Positions 34,068-43,057 of a stretch of DNA of 64,000 nucleotides are shown in pieces (positions within the stretch are counted from its first letter, which is position 1; each line of letters opens with the position of its first letter). The stretch is taken from positions 496,001 through 560,000 of the forward strand of contig NZ_JAUQTA010000001.1 in NCBI RefSeq assembly GCF_030580915.1, in the 5' to 3' direction. Both the position numbers and the translations under genes were made by a program. Under the pieces are notes generated by a model. The model was not told the DNA's origin, made no database searches, and worked only from the letters and a program-made list of their open reading frames with translations. This DNA is from Nocardioides jiangxiensis (lineage in GTDB: Bacteria; Actinomycetota; Actinomycetes; Propionibacteriales; Nocardioidaceae).

Positions 34068-34835
34068 ATGACCGACCCGACACCCGCATGGGCACAGACG
34101 ACGCGCGAGTCCGCGGAGGCCTGGATCGCGGCGTACCACCGCCACGAGTTCGTCGTGGACGCCCCCTTCCCCGACGAGCCTTCGCTCGTGGTGGGCAACC
34201 ATGGCTTCGGCGGCGTCTTCGACCTCAACGTCATCGCGATGTCCCGGACGCTCGGACACGTCACCGATCGCCCGCTCACCTATCTGGTGCACCAGATCGC
34301 ATGGAAGATGGGCTTCGGCTGGCTGGTCGAGCCGCTCGGCTGCCTGCCCGCTTCGGCGGGGAACGCAGCCACGGGCTTTGACGCTGAGCACCATGTCGTC
34401 GTCTTCCCCGGAGGCGACGTCGAAGCGGCGAAGCCCTTCCAGAGGCGCAACGAGATCGTCTTCGGTGGGCGGAGCGGCTTCGCACGGCTGGCCATGGAGC
34501 GAGGTGTGCCGATCGTTCCGGTCGTGACTGCGGGCGCCGGCGAGTCTCTTCTCGTCCTGTCCGACGGTCAGGGCCTCGCAGCGCGGCTCGGCATGCCGAA
34601 GTGGCTGCGCGTCAAGGCACTCCCGGTCAGCCTCACCTTCCCGTGGGGGCTGAACGTCGGGGTGGCCGGCATGGCGCCGTACCTCCCGCTTCCCTCCAAG
34701 CTCGTCACTGCCGTCCTGCCGGCGATGCGTCCCCATCCGGACGAGGACGCGGCCGCGTTCGCCGAGCGTGTTCAGCAGGCGATGCAGCAGCGCATGGACG
34801 ACCTCGTCGCCGACCGACGCTTCCTTCTGGGCTGA
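34068..34835 (+). CDS. lysophospholipid/glycerol acyltransferase-family protein
   Basis: A 255-residue protein of the LPLAT/PlsC-like superfamily. The catalytic block is SLVVGNHGFGGVFDLNVI near residue 45, with His and Asp spaced more widely than in PlsC, as in DGAT/TMEM68-like members; VVVFPGGDVEAAKPF near 110 is the second family motif (FPGG..EA), and GVPIVPVVTAGA near 145 the third. It should transfer an acyl group to a glycerol- or alcohol-type acceptor at the membrane. ATG 34068 is used; the frame opening further up crosses the operators. It is the first gene rightward from the operator array and is 25 bp before the monooxygenase gene. Confidence 0.83.
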   Translation: MTDPTPAWAQTTRESAEAWIAAYHRHEFVVDAPFPDEPSLVVGNHGFGGVFDLNVIAMSRTLGHVTDRPLTYLVHQIAWKMGFGWLVEPLGCLPASAGNAATGFDAEHHVVVFPGGDVEAAKPFQRRNEIVFGGRSGFARLAMERGVPIVPVVTAGAGESLLVLSDGQGLAARLGMPKWLRVKALPVSLTFPWGLNVGVAGMAPYLPLPSKLVTAVLPAMRPHPDEDAAAFAERVQQAMQQRMDDLVADRRFLLG

Positions 34836-34860
34836 CCCACACCACTACGGAGAAACTCGC

Positions 34861-36390
34861 ATGAGCAGCAATCCCGCCACCGCCGACGCCGTGACGTCCC
34901 CGGTCGTGATCGTCGGCGCAGGCCCGACCGGCGTCACCAGCGCCATCCTCCTGGCCCAGCTCGGCGTGCCCGTCGTCGTGCTGGACCGGTGGGCCGACGT
35001 CTATCCGCAGCCGCGGGCTGTGCATCTCGACGACGAGGTCTTCACGATCCTCGACCGCCTCGGCGTCGCCGCCGAGTTCACTGCGATCTCGCGGCCTGCT
35101 CTCGGTCTGCGCCTGCTCGACCGTGACCTGCGGGTCCTCGCCGAGATCGACCGCGGCGGCCTCGCTCCCAGCTCCGGCTATCCCCGGGCGAACATGTTCG
35201 ACCAGCCGGTGCTCGAGCGAGTCCTCCGAGCGCGGATGCACGAGCTTCCGCTCGTCGACTTCCGGGGCGACGTGATCGTGACCGATGTCGCCGAGGTCGG
35301 AGACGGCTACGCGGTCTCCTACACCGACCGCACGACCGGCACCGGGCAGACGGTGGGTGCCCGCTTCGTGCTCGGGTGCGACGGAGCCAACAGCATCGTC
35401 CGCCAGGCCGTCGGCGCCACGATGCAGGACCTGCGCTTCGAGCAGCGATGGCTGGTCATCGACGTGACATCGGAGAAGACCCTCGACCAGTGGGAAGGCG
35501 TGCACCAGGTCTGCGACAGCGGGCGTGCGGCGACCTACATGCGCGTCGGGGCGGACCGGTACCGGTGGGAGTTCCAGCTGCGGGACGGCGAGTCCGCAGC
35601 CGACTACGCCACGCTCGATGACGTTGCTCCCCTGATCGAGCCGTGGACCACGGAATCGGACACCTCCGGGTTCGAGCTCGTCCGGGTGGCCGAGTACACC
35701 TTCCGCGCGATGATCGCGGACCGCTGGCGACGAGAGGGTCTCTTCCTCCTGGGCGACGCTGCGCACCTGACGCCGCCGTTCATCGGCCAGGGCATGGGCG
35801 CCGGTCTGCGCGACAGCATGAACCTCGCCTGGAAGCTCGCCGGCGTCCTGCAGGGCCGGCTACCTGAGGATGTCCTGGACAGCTACGAGCCCGAGCGCAA
35901 GCAGCACGTCGACACGATCATCCGTCTCGCGAAGCTGACGGGTGTCGTGATGACGTCCGGCGGGAGGGTCGGCAACGCCCTCCGCCGCTACCTGGCGCCG
36001 GCCGCCCTCGCGGTTCCCCGGGCGCGCAGGCGGATCGCCGACAGCGAGACGGCACCGCTGACGCGCTCCGACTGGATCAACGCGCGACGACGCGATCGCC
36101 TCGCCGGGCGCCTGGCGCCGTACGCCACGATCTCGCGGCTGAACGGCGGGTGGAGCACCGACCAGCCGTTCCGGCTGATCACCACCACCGAGCTCTCCTA
36201 CCCGGTCCGGCACGCGCTGGAGGCGCGCGGCTGCCGGGTCATCCGGGTCGAGGCGAGCAGCCCCGCCGGCACCTGGCTGGGGGGCGGTCGCGCGAGGGCC
36301 GCGCTCGTGCGGCCGGACGGCACCGTGCTGATGTCGGCCCAGACGCCGAGCCTCGTCGTCAACGAGGCGTTCCGTCGCTTCGCCTGCTGA
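34861..36390 (+). CDS. MhpA-like FAD-dependent aromatic hydroxylase
   Basis: A 509-residue class A flavoprotein monooxygenase resembling 3-(3-hydroxyphenyl)propionate hydroxylase. FAD/NAD(P)H motifs are seen in order: VIVGAGPTGVTSAILLAQLG (residues about 17-36), the DG motif VLGCDGANSIVRQAVG near 176, and GDAAHLTPPFIGQGMGAGLRDSMNLAWKL near 300. The C-terminal thioredoxin-like domain (after 430) is present, as in this subfamily. It would ortho-hydroxylate a phenolic acid to a catechol, the substrate of the extradiol dioxygenase encoded at 41127. ATG follows GGAG and is 25 bp after the acyltransferase gene. Exact substrate unknown. Confidence 0.9.
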   Translation: MSSNPATADAVTSPVVIVGAGPTGVTSAILLAQLGVPVVVLDRWADVYPQPRAVHLDDEVFTILDRLGVAAEFTAISRPALGLRLLDRDLRVLAEIDRGGLAPSSGYPRANMFDQPVLERVLRARMHELPLVDFRGDVIVTDVAEVGDGYAVSYTDRTTGTGQTVGARFVLGCDGANSIVRQAVGATMQDLRFEQRWLVIDVTSEKTLDQWEGVHQVCDSGRAATYMRVGADRYRWEFQLRDGESAADYATLDDVAPLIEPWTTESDTSGFELVRVAEYTFRAMIADRWRREGLFLLGDAAHLTPPFIGQGMGAGLRDSMNLAWKLAGVLQGRLPEDVLDSYEPERKQHVDTIIRLAKLTGVVMTSGGRVGNALRRYLAPAALAVPRARRRIADSETAPLTRSDWINARRRDRLAGRLAPYATISRLNGGWSTDQPFRLITTTELSYPVRHALEARGCRVIRVEASSPAGTWLGGGRARAALVRPDGTVLMSAQTPSLVVNEAFRRFAC

Positions 36391-36454
36391 CCCGTGACGA
36401 GAAGGGCGGCCGACGCGGCGCGTGGCACGCAGAAGCAGCATCAGGCTTTGCAAG

Positions 36455-36462
36455 AATCGTCA
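36455..36462. promoter_or_regulatory. half-site of the island operator before a TetR gene
   Basis: AATCGTCA, the exact complement of the TGACGATT half of the operators at 34021 and 43865, lies 60 bp before the TetR start. The other half (TGAACATC) is only loosely matched. A weak autoregulatory site is possible. Confidence 0.3.
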
Positions 36463-36521
36463 GAAGTGAACATCGCCGGCCGTTCGTCCACTGCGCCAGC
36501 AGACTCGTGAGGGAGAAGTCC

Positions 36522-37184
36522 ATGTCGTCAACGAACGATGCGCCGCGGTCGAACCGCCTGGAGGCCCGCAAGGCCCGGACCCGGGCCGCCCTGATCAAGG
36601 CAGCCCAGACGTTGATGGCCGACGGTCGGCAGAACGTGCCGATCCTCGAGATCACCCAGCTGGCGGACATCGGTCTCGGCTCCTTCTACAACCACTTCGC
36701 CACGCGGGAGGAGCTGTACGAGGCCGCGGTCCTCGAAGCCCTGGACACGCACGGCGCGGTCCTCGACGCCCTCACGAGCGACATCGCCGACCCGGCTGCG
36801 GTGTTCGCGACGAGCTTCCGCCTGACCGGCCGTCTGCACCGCATCGAGCCGCAGCTGAGCGGGGTCGTCCTCGCCATCGGGTCCGACATCCTGCGGCAGA
36901 ACTCCGGCCTTCTCCCCCGCGTACGACGCGATCTCGAGCGCGCGCGGGACGCAGGACGTTTCGCCATCGCTGACCTCGACGTCACGGTGGCCGTCATCGC
37001 CGGCGCCGCGCTGACGCTGGGCCAGCTCATCCACGACGATCCCGAGCGCGACGACGCGGAGACGACGGACCGGATGCTCCTCGACCTGCTGCGGATGCTG
37101 GGGGTGAAGGCCAGGGACGCCGATCGCCTCGTGGCCCTCGAGCTGCCCGAGTTCATCGTGCCGGCGCTCGACGCCTCAGCCTGA
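36522..37184 (+). CDS. TetR-family regulator
   Basis: A 220-residue TetR protein: helix-turn-helix TRAALIKAAQTLMADGRQNVPI then ITQLADIGLGSFYNHFATREEL (residues about 18-65), and an all-helical C-terminal domain. ATG 36522 has GAGGGAGAAG just upstream. It lies 131 bp after the hydroxylase gene, rightward, and probably regulates that unit. The upstream region contains one half of the island operator. Which of the three island TetR proteins binds the array cannot be decided from sequence. Confidence 0.9.
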   Translation: MSSTNDAPRSNRLEARKARTRAALIKAAQTLMADGRQNVPILEITQLADIGLGSFYNHFATREELYEAAVLEALDTHGAVLDALTSDIADPAAVFATSFRLTGRLHRIEPQLSGVVLAIGSDILRQNSGLLPRVRRDLERARDAGRFAIADLDVTVAVIAGAALTLGQLIHDDPERDDAETTDRMLLDLLRMLGVKARDADRLVALELPEFIVPALDASA

Positions 37185-37202
37185 GGGCCAGCCGACGGCT
37201 CC

Positions 37203-38141
37203 TCAGCCGTTGAACGGCGTGGTCCCGAGCTCGAGGGCCAGGCCGGCGATGCCGGAGTGCGCCTGCGCATAGCGCAGCTCCCTGCCCAGGTCACCCACGC
37301 TGTTGATGATGGGGATGCTCAGCCCGAGCGTGGACAGTGTCCCGAGCGCGAGCCCCGGCCCCGAGAGGTACGCACTGCCGGAGTCGCCAGGCACTCCGGG
37401 CGTCGGCGACACCAGCGAGTGGGACCAGCCGTCGGCCGCAGCGTCGTCAGAGCGCGCGGTTCCCTGCTGGCGGGAGAACTCCGTGAGTCCGAACCGCAAG
37501 CTCGAGTTCCCGTAGCTGTACACCGGGTCTCCGGCAGCGACGCCGTCGGTGTCGATTCCTGTCGGGCCGCCCCAGAACGGCACCGACGGATTGACCTGCT
37601 TCGCGTCGGCACTGTCGATCCTGATCAGTGCGAAGTCGTTGTACGCACACGTCGCCGCGTTGTGCTCGTTGTCGTGCTGCATGGCCCGCCAGCTGCTGTA
37701 GACGAGCGTGCCCGCGGCCAGGCGCTTTCCCTCGTCGAGCGGCGTACCGTGCTCCCGGAAGATGACCCGGGTCCCCAGCTCGACACTCCCCGTATCGCAC
37801 CCGTTGGTGTCGGAGGACTCTCCCGTGCTGCCGCAGTGCGCCGCCTGCCCGAGGTACACGCGTGCGTCAGCGTCCGTGAAGACGAAGTTCGTCGTGCACT
37901 GGCCGCCACCTGCGGTGTACGCCTGGACGCCGGGCGTGAGGACGGCCTCGCCCGCTGACGCCCAACGGTCCGATCGGCGGGTCAGCGGGGACGCGACCTG
38001 CCCGGAGGCCGAGGAGGAAGCCTGCGCCGAGACGCCCGTGGCCACCTCGGTGTCGCAGGCGGACACCGCTGGACCAGCAAGCAGGAGGAGGCCGGTCAGG
38101 GCCACGCGCCCGCGGGGTCCGATGCGTCGTGCAGTCGTCAT
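37203..38141 (-). CDS. secreted trypsin/chymotrypsin-like serine protease, lipoprotein
   Basis: A 312-residue protein with a lipobox (LAGPAVSA then Cys29), so anchored outside the cell. The catalytic triad of the S1 fold is visible: His102 in GQAAHCG, Asp169 in YNDFALIRID, Ser254 in GVPGDSGSAYL. Cys pairs (81/103 and 115/165) fit disulfides. The ATG at 38141 has GGAGGA six bases before it. It is leftward, between the TetR gene and the ligase operon, and probably a separate transcription unit. Its role in a lipid or aromatic uptake island is unclear. Confidence 0.88.
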   Translation of the reverse strand: MTTARRIGPRGRVALTGLLLLAGPAVSACDTEVATGVSAQASSSASGQVASPLTRRSDRWASAGEAVLTPGVQAYTAGGGQCTTNFVFTDADARVYLGQAAHCGSTGESSDTNGCDTGSVELGTRVIFREHGTPLDEGKRLAAGTLVYSSWRAMQHDNEHNAATCAYNDFALIRIDSADAKQVNPSVPFWGGPTGIDTDGVAAGDPVYSYGNSSLRFGLTEFSRQQGTARSDDAAADGWSHSLVSPTPGVPGDSGSAYLSGPGLALGTLSTLGLSIPIINSVGDLGRELRYAQAHSGIAGLALELGTTPFNG

Positions 38142-38233
38142 GGTCTTCCTCCAGGTCACGATGGGTCTGATGCCGCTTGTCGATGCTGATGAACGCCCCG
38201 CCTGCGCGTCGGCGCCTGTTCTGGATGGCGCCC

Positions 38234-38272
38234 CACGGGCGCACCGACGTGTCGTTCGTCGGTGCGCCCGTG
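38234..38272. terminator. strong hairpin after the ligase operon
   Basis: CACGGGCGCACCGACG and its exact reverse complement form a 16-bp stem with a 7-nt loop, 34 bp after the acyl-CoA ligase stop on the leftward strand. No long T-run follows, as often in actinomycetes. It separates the ligase operon from the protease gene. Confidence 0.75.
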
Positions 38273-38305
38273 CTCCCTCCCGGAGCTGTGAGGCCGACGC
38301 GGTCG

Positions 38306-40192
38306 TCAGCGCGTCACGTGAAGGCGCCAGGTGAGTGCATAGGCACCCAGGACCTTGGCAACGCGGGCCTCGTCGACGTCGGGCTCGGCGTAGACGACGG
38401 CCTCCACGGACCCGTCGACGACAACGCCGTCCACCCCGTTGACCTCCGGAACGCCCTCGAGCGCCCGGGCGACCTCGTCCCGCAGCGCATCAGCGCGCAG
38501 CGGGAGCTTGTAGGGCTTGCCGACGTCGGTTACCGGCAGAGCGTCGCGGATCTCCACCACCTTGGGGGCGGCAGCCTTCTCGGGAACGGCGGCAGCGGCC
38601 CAGGCGCGGAGCTCCTCGGCACTCGTCCGGGCCCCGACGGCCAGCGTCACGTAGGCCACCGGCACCTCTCCCGCGTAGGCGTCCGGGCGGCCGACGGCCG
38701 CCGCGGCCACCACCTCGGGGTGCGTGAGGAGAGCGTCCTCGATCATCGACGGGTCGATGTTGTGGCCACCCCGGATGATCAGGTCCTTGGCCCGACCGGT
38801 GAGGTACACGAAGCCCTCGGCATCGATGCGGGCGAGGTCACCGGTGTCGAGCCAGCCGTCCTTCAGCTTGCCCAGGTCGTCCAGCACGGGACCGGTGCCG
38901 TCGTGACCGACGACGTAGCCGGGGAAGACCGTCGGCCCACCGATCACGAGCAGGCCTGTCTCCCCCGCCGGGAGGTCGGTCCACGAGCCGTCGGCCTCGA
39001 CCTTGACGACCTTGACCTGCTGGTACGGCATGCGCTGGCCGACCGACCCGGGACGGACGTCGTCGGGGAAGCTCCGGATGCTCGCACAGGTCGCCTCGGT
39101 CAGTCCGTAGCCCTCCACCAGCGGTACGCCGGTGGAGGAGGTGAACGCCTCCGCGACGGCCCTCGGCAGCGCCGAGGCTCCCGCGACCGCGAAGGCCATC
39201 GAGGAGATGTCGGCGTCGACGGGGCACTGGGCGAGCACCTGGTAGACCGTCGGAACGGCGCTCATGGTCGCGATCCGGAACGCCTCGACAATTCGCCAGA
39301 TCTCCGCGTAGAGCGCGAAGTCGCGGTAGCCGAGTGGCCCGGCCCAGACGACCCGCTGGCCGCGGAACAGCGGAGCCAGCGTCGTCACCACGAGGGCGTT
39401 GACGTGGAAGAGCGGGAGCGCGGCGAAGATCGCGTCGTCGTCGTCGAGCAGGTAGTTGGCCGCGATCATCCAGGCGTCTGCGACCTCGTTGGCATGGGTG
39501 TGCGCGGCGAGCTTCGGGATGCCGGTCGTGCCTCCGGTGTGGAAGACGGACGCGATGTCGTCTGCTGCCGGCTCCTGGCCGGCGAAGGCGCTGGCCGCCT
39601 GCACTGCCGCGAGGTCGTCGAGGTACACGCACAGCACCCCCTCCACCGCGGGAAGGTCCGGGGCCGGGCCGGTCGCGTCCGTGGGGCGGAGCGCCAGCAG
39701 CACCGAGACGCCCCCGCTGCGCGCGATGTCGAGTGCGGTCGTCCAGATCGAGGCGTCCAGCTCCGGCCCGGCAGCGATGAGGACCGCCGTGCCCGACCGC
39801 TCGAGCAGCGTGGCGGCGTGCTCCGGGTTCAGCCCCGGGTTGACCGGCGCCGCGATGCCCGCGACCTGCGCCGCCAGCGTGGCCGGGATCAGCGAAGCGC
39901 AGTTGGTCGACATCAGGCCGACCGCGTTGCCTCGCCGGACGCCCAGCTCGTGGAGCGCGTTCGCGTAGCGGACGACCGATGCGTAGAGGTCGCCGTAGGT
40001 GAGGTCGACGTGCTCCTTCCACCGCGAGGCGTCCGGAAGGACCGAGGCCGCCACCTTCGCGGGCCACAGGAAGGCGGCACGGCGGAGGAGGTCGAACGTC
40101 GTCGGCGGCAGGTCACGCTCGGCGAGCGGGACCTTCTCGATGTGAGGGAGATCGGCGAAGCCGGCGTACGGCGGCCACAGCGCCGCGCTCAT
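38306..40192 (-). CDS. long/aryl-type acyl-CoA synthetase (AMP-dependent ligase)
   Basis: A 628-residue adenylate-forming ligase. Motifs: VFHTGGTTGIPKLAAHTHAN near residue 218, GYGLTEATC near 365, GWLDTGDLARIDAEGFVYLTGRAKDLIIRGG near 455, and the catalytic C-terminal lysine in DVGKPYKLPL near 570. It should activate a carboxylic acid, perhaps the imported substrate or a ring-cleavage product, to its CoA ester. ATG 40192 overlaps the FAH-family gene stop by 4 bp; the 45-codon longer frame lies inside that gene and was rejected. Last gene of a dioxygenase-hydrolase-ligase operon. Confidence 0.9.
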   Translation of the reverse strand: MSAALWPPYAGFADLPHIEKVPLAERDLPPTTFDLLRRAAFLWPAKVAASVLPDASRWKEHVDLTYGDLYASVVRYANALHELGVRRGNAVGLMSTNCASLIPATLAAQVAGIAAPVNPGLNPEHAATLLERSGTAVLIAAGPELDASIWTTALDIARSGGVSVLLALRPTDATGPAPDLPAVEGVLCVYLDDLAAVQAASAFAGQEPAADDIASVFHTGGTTGIPKLAAHTHANEVADAWMIAANYLLDDDDAIFAALPLFHVNALVVTTLAPLFRGQRVVWAGPLGYRDFALYAEIWRIVEAFRIATMSAVPTVYQVLAQCPVDADISSMAFAVAGASALPRAVAEAFTSSTGVPLVEGYGLTEATCASIRSFPDDVRPGSVGQRMPYQQVKVVKVEADGSWTDLPAGETGLLVIGGPTVFPGYVVGHDGTGPVLDDLGKLKDGWLDTGDLARIDAEGFVYLTGRAKDLIIRGGHNIDPSMIEDALLTHPEVVAAAAVGRPDAYAGEVPVAYVTLAVGARTSAEELRAWAAAAVPEKAAAPKVVEIRDALPVTDVGKPYKLPLRADALRDEVARALEGVPEVNGVDGVVVDGSVEAVVYAEPDVDEARVAKVLGAYALTWRLHVTR

Positions 40193-41130
40193 CGTGCCCA
40201 CCGGACGGTGTTGCGCTGCGTGCCGAGGTCGATCGCACCGTCGGGCGTGGAGACGGTCGCCTCGACGACATCTCCGTCCTGCAGGTACCTGGTGTTCTTC
40301 GCCTGCCTCTTGAAGAAGGCCTTCCACTTCACGTGCGCGGGCAGCAGGCTGCCGATCACCTCGATCGGCTTCGGAGGGGCGCTGAGCGCGGTGCCCACCG
40401 GCGTACCGGTCAGGAGGACGTCGCCCGCATCGAGGTGCTGGAAGCCGGTCAGGTAGCGGATCGCCTCGAGCGGGCGATAGACCATGTCGTCGCCGACCAC
40501 CGAGTCCTGGCGGACCTCACCGTTGACGCGCAACGTCAGCCGCAGGTCGTCGAACCGCGCGAGCTCGTCCTCGTCGAGGAGCACGAGCGCCGGCCCGACG
40601 GGGGTGAAGGTCGGATACGACTTGCTCTCGAAGAATTGGGTCTTGGGCAGCTGCAGGTCCCGGGCGGAGATGTCGTTGGTGACGACCAGGCCCGCGACGA
40701 AGTCAGGCAGGTTCGCGGCGGTGATCTCCGTGCCGACGGGCAGCGCCTTGCCGAACACGATGCCGATCTCGACCTCGTAGTCGAGGAGCTGCACGTGGGC
40801 GGGCTTGATGATCTCGTCCTCGGGCCCACAGATGGATCCCGACGTCTTGCGGAAGAACGTCATGGGGATGGTGTCCGGATCCATGCCGGCATCACTGATG
40901 TGGGAGCGGAAGTTGGTCATCTGGGCGACGACGCGGCACGGCGCGGTCACCGGTGACACCAGGTGCAGCGTCTCGAGGGGAGTCGCTTCTTCGGCGAGCG
41001 CGGCCATCTCGATCGCGCGGCGGTCGGCGAGGAGTTCCCGCGTCGTCGTCGCCGCCGTGTCGATGCGAGCGGCACCCAGGCCGGTCTGCACCCACCAGGC
41101 GTCGACAGTGCGGAGGATCGTGGTCGTCAT
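40189..41130 (-). CDS. fumarylacetoacetate-hydrolase-family protein
   Basis: A 313-residue FAH-superfamily enzyme: metal-ligand block LLDYEVEIGIVFGK near residue 117, VVTNDISARDLQ near 150, and DVLLTGTPVGTAL near 240. Members hydrolyse or hydrate acylpyruvates and 2-hydroxy-dienoates made by ring cleavage. Its position between an extradiol dioxygenase and an acyl-CoA ligase supports action on a meta-cleavage product. The start overlaps the dioxygenase stop by 4 bp. Hydrolase, hydratase or decarboxylase activity cannot be told apart. Confidence 0.9.
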   Translation of the reverse strand: MTTTILRTVDAWWVQTGLGAARIDTAATTTRELLADRRAIEMAALAEEATPLETLHLVSPVTAPCRVVAQMTNFRSHISDAGMDPDTIPMTFFRKTSGSICGPEDEIIKPAHVQLLDYEVEIGIVFGKALPVGTEITAANLPDFVAGLVVTNDISARDLQLPKTQFFESKSYPTFTPVGPALVLLDEDELARFDDLRLTLRVNGEVRQDSVVGDDMVYRPLEAIRYLTGFQHLDAGDVLLTGTPVGTALSAPPKPIEVIGSLLPAHVKWKAFFKRQAKNTRYLQDGDVVEATVSTPDGAIDLGTQRNTVRWAR

Positions 41131-42269
41131 GAACGGGCTACCTTCATCAGGCCGGCGAGGCGCCGGGAGGTGAATTCGTTGTCGTCCCGGAGCGCGGTCA
41201 CCATCGACCGGAGCTCGCGGTAGGTGTCGGCGCGGGTGGGCTTGATGCCCATGAAGTCAGCGGTCGGCGCCGGTCCCCACTGGGCCAGCCCGGACGCGGT
41301 CATGGGCGACCAGCCGGGCTCGAGCGTGCAGTCGAACATGTCGCCGTCGGTGAAGTGCTCGACGAGGAAGCCGTCCGGGTCGCGCCAGTAGTCGAAGATC
41401 TGGCTTCCCTCGATGTGGCGACCGATGCCCCACGAACGGTCGTAGCCCTCCTCCAGCAGGAACTCGCCGCCCGCCGCGAGCGCGTCGAGGTCGCTGACCT
41501 GGAAGGCGGAGTGCACGTACCGGTTGCGCGGACCGAGGGTGAGCGCGAGCGTGTGGTGGTCGACCGCGACCGAACCCTGGTCACACCGGATGAAGCTCAT
41601 CGTCGGGCCCGCCTCGCGCTGGCCCTCGAAGAACTTGAAGTCGCTGACGATCAGGCCCAGGTGCTCGAGGTACCAGTCGAGGGTCTCCCGGTAGCGCGTC
41701 GACTGGAGCACCACGTGGCCGAGGCGCTCGATGACGGCCGGCACCCGCGGAGGCCGCTGGGTGGCGTTGACACGCTTCACGTCACCGCCGGCGTTGAGGA
41801 CGTGGGCCGCCTGGGTGCCGAGAGCGGGAAGGTCGTGCGTCTCCGCCACGACCCGGACACGGGCACCGCTGGGGTCGACGAGGTCGACGACCCGCCCGCC
41901 GATCGAGTCAGGCAGGGGCCGGACCGCTGCGCCGGTCGCCGACGCGAGGCGGACGAGGTCGTCGATGGCGGCTGCCCGGAAGGCCGATCCGGCGAAGCGC
42001 GAGCGCGGCCCCTTGCGGATGATCACGCAGGGCGCGCCGGCGAGCGCGCCACGCAGCTGCAGCTCGGTCGGCGTACGCGCGACAGTGACGAACCCGAAGG
42101 CCTGCGCGAACCGCTCCGCACCGTCGAGATCGGGCTTCTCGAACTCCAGCCAGGCGAGGTCGAGCACCTTGATGAGCGGGTTCCGCGCCCGGCCGGGGTG
42201 CTCCCCCGCCAGCGCACCCTGCTCGCTGTGCAGGTCGTTGTGGGTGCCGTGGTGGCTCGCGTCGGTCAT
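41127..42269 (-). CDS. VOC-superfamily extradiol ring-cleavage dioxygenase
   Basis: A 380-residue protein with two VOC-type halves. Candidate iron ligands in the second half are His in ERLGHVVLQSTRY near 184, His in SVAVDHHTLALTLG near 235, and Glu in DPDGFLVEHFTDGD near 293, the 2-His-1-Glu pattern of type I extradiol dioxygenases. It would cleave a catechol next to its hydroxyl pair. It has the start ATG 42269 near the TetR operator, and leads a tightly overlapping operon with the FAH enzyme and the ligase. The preceding hydroxylase gene (34861) would make its substrate. Confidence 0.88.
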   Translation of the reverse strand: MTDASHHGTHNDLHSEQGALAGEHPGRARNPLIKVLDLAWLEFEKPDLDGAERFAQAFGFVTVARTPTELQLRGALAGAPCVIIRKGPRSRFAGSAFRAAAIDDLVRLASATGAAVRPLPDSIGGRVVDLVDPSGARVRVVAETHDLPALGTQAAHVLNAGGDVKRVNATQRPPRVPAVIERLGHVVLQSTRYRETLDWYLEHLGLIVSDFKFFEGQREAGPTMSFIRCDQGSVAVDHHTLALTLGPRNRYVHSAFQVSDLDALAAGGEFLLEEGYDRSWGIGRHIEGSQIFDYWRDPDGFLVEHFTDGDMFDCTLEPGWSPMTASGLAQWGPAPTADFMGIKPTRADTYRELRSMVTALRDDNEFTSRRLAGLMKVARS

Positions 42270-42277
42270 GCACTCAG

Positions 42278-42295
42278 TTGAACATCTGTGTTCAA
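42278..42295. promoter_or_regulatory. perfect operator TTGAACA-4-TGTTCAA
   Basis: An 18-bp perfect inverted repeat in the 112-bp divergent region between the dioxygenase operon and a TetR gene, 8 bp before the dioxygenase start. GAATG-TT-CATTC (42306-42317) is a second, shorter palindrome nearby. This differs from the TGACGA..TCATCA family, so the adjacent TetR (42382) is the likely ligand. Confidence 0.7.
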
Positions 42296-42381
42296 TATCT
42301 GTCAAGAATGTTCATTCGTTCTGTATTTTGCTCTACTCGACACGGACCAGTACGGTCGGATACAGCCAACAGGGGGTCGCC

Positions 42382-42993
42382 ATGAACGCAACGGAGCGCC
42401 GGATTCACGACGCCGCAGTGCGGCTCTTCGCCGAGCGCGGACACACGGAGCTGAGCGTGAGCGACCTGGCGTCCGAGGCCGGCGTCGCTCGGGGCACCCT
42501 GTATCGCAACGTCGAATCGGTCGACGGGCTCTACGAGCAGGTCCGCATGCAGCTCGCCATCGACGTGCACGAGCGGGTCAACGAGGTCATGGGTGCAAGT
42601 GGCATCACGGATCCTGCCCTCAGACTCGCCACAGGCATCAGGCTCCTCGTCCGGCACGCGCACGAGAATCCGGCCATGGGTCGGTTCTTCGTTCGCTTCG
42701 GCCTCACCGACGAGTCCCTGCGCGAGATGCTCTCCGGCCCGCCACTGAGGGACCTGAACGAAGGGATCGACGCCGGGCGGTACACCGCCGAACGTGGTCG
42801 CGACCTCAGCATCGCCAGCATGATCATGGGCACGACGGTCGCCGCCATCTGGATGGCCCTCGAGGGACACCAGGGCTGGCGCGAGGCCAGCAGCGACGCC
42901 GCAGAGCTGATCCTCATCGCCCTCGGGATCGCACCGGGCGAGGCCCGCGCCCTGGCCACCACCCCCCTGCCATCGGCCTCCCTGACCGCCTGA
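42382..42993 (+). CDS. TetR-family regulator of the dioxygenase operon
   Basis: A 203-residue TetR protein: RIHDAAVRLFAERGHTELSVSDLASEAGVARGTLYRNVES (residues about 7-46) is the helix-turn-helix; the rest is helical. ATG follows AGGGGG. It is divergent from the extradiol dioxygenase operon, with a perfect 18-bp palindrome between them, the usual layout of a local repressor. Effector is presumably a pathway intermediate. Confidence 0.92.
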   Translation: MNATERRIHDAAVRLFAERGHTELSVSDLASEAGVARGTLYRNVESVDGLYEQVRMQLAIDVHERVNEVMGASGITDPALRLATGIRLLVRHAHENPAMGRFFVRFGLTDESLREMLSGPPLRDLNEGIDAGRYTAERGRDLSIASMIMGTTVAAIWMALEGHQGWREASSDAAELILIALGIAPGEARALATTPLPSASLTA

Positions 42994-43057
42994 CCGGCCC
43001 TCCAGGCAGCGCACAAGACTGCCGCGCCTCTGTCGCTTTCGCGGAGCACGTCGGCGC

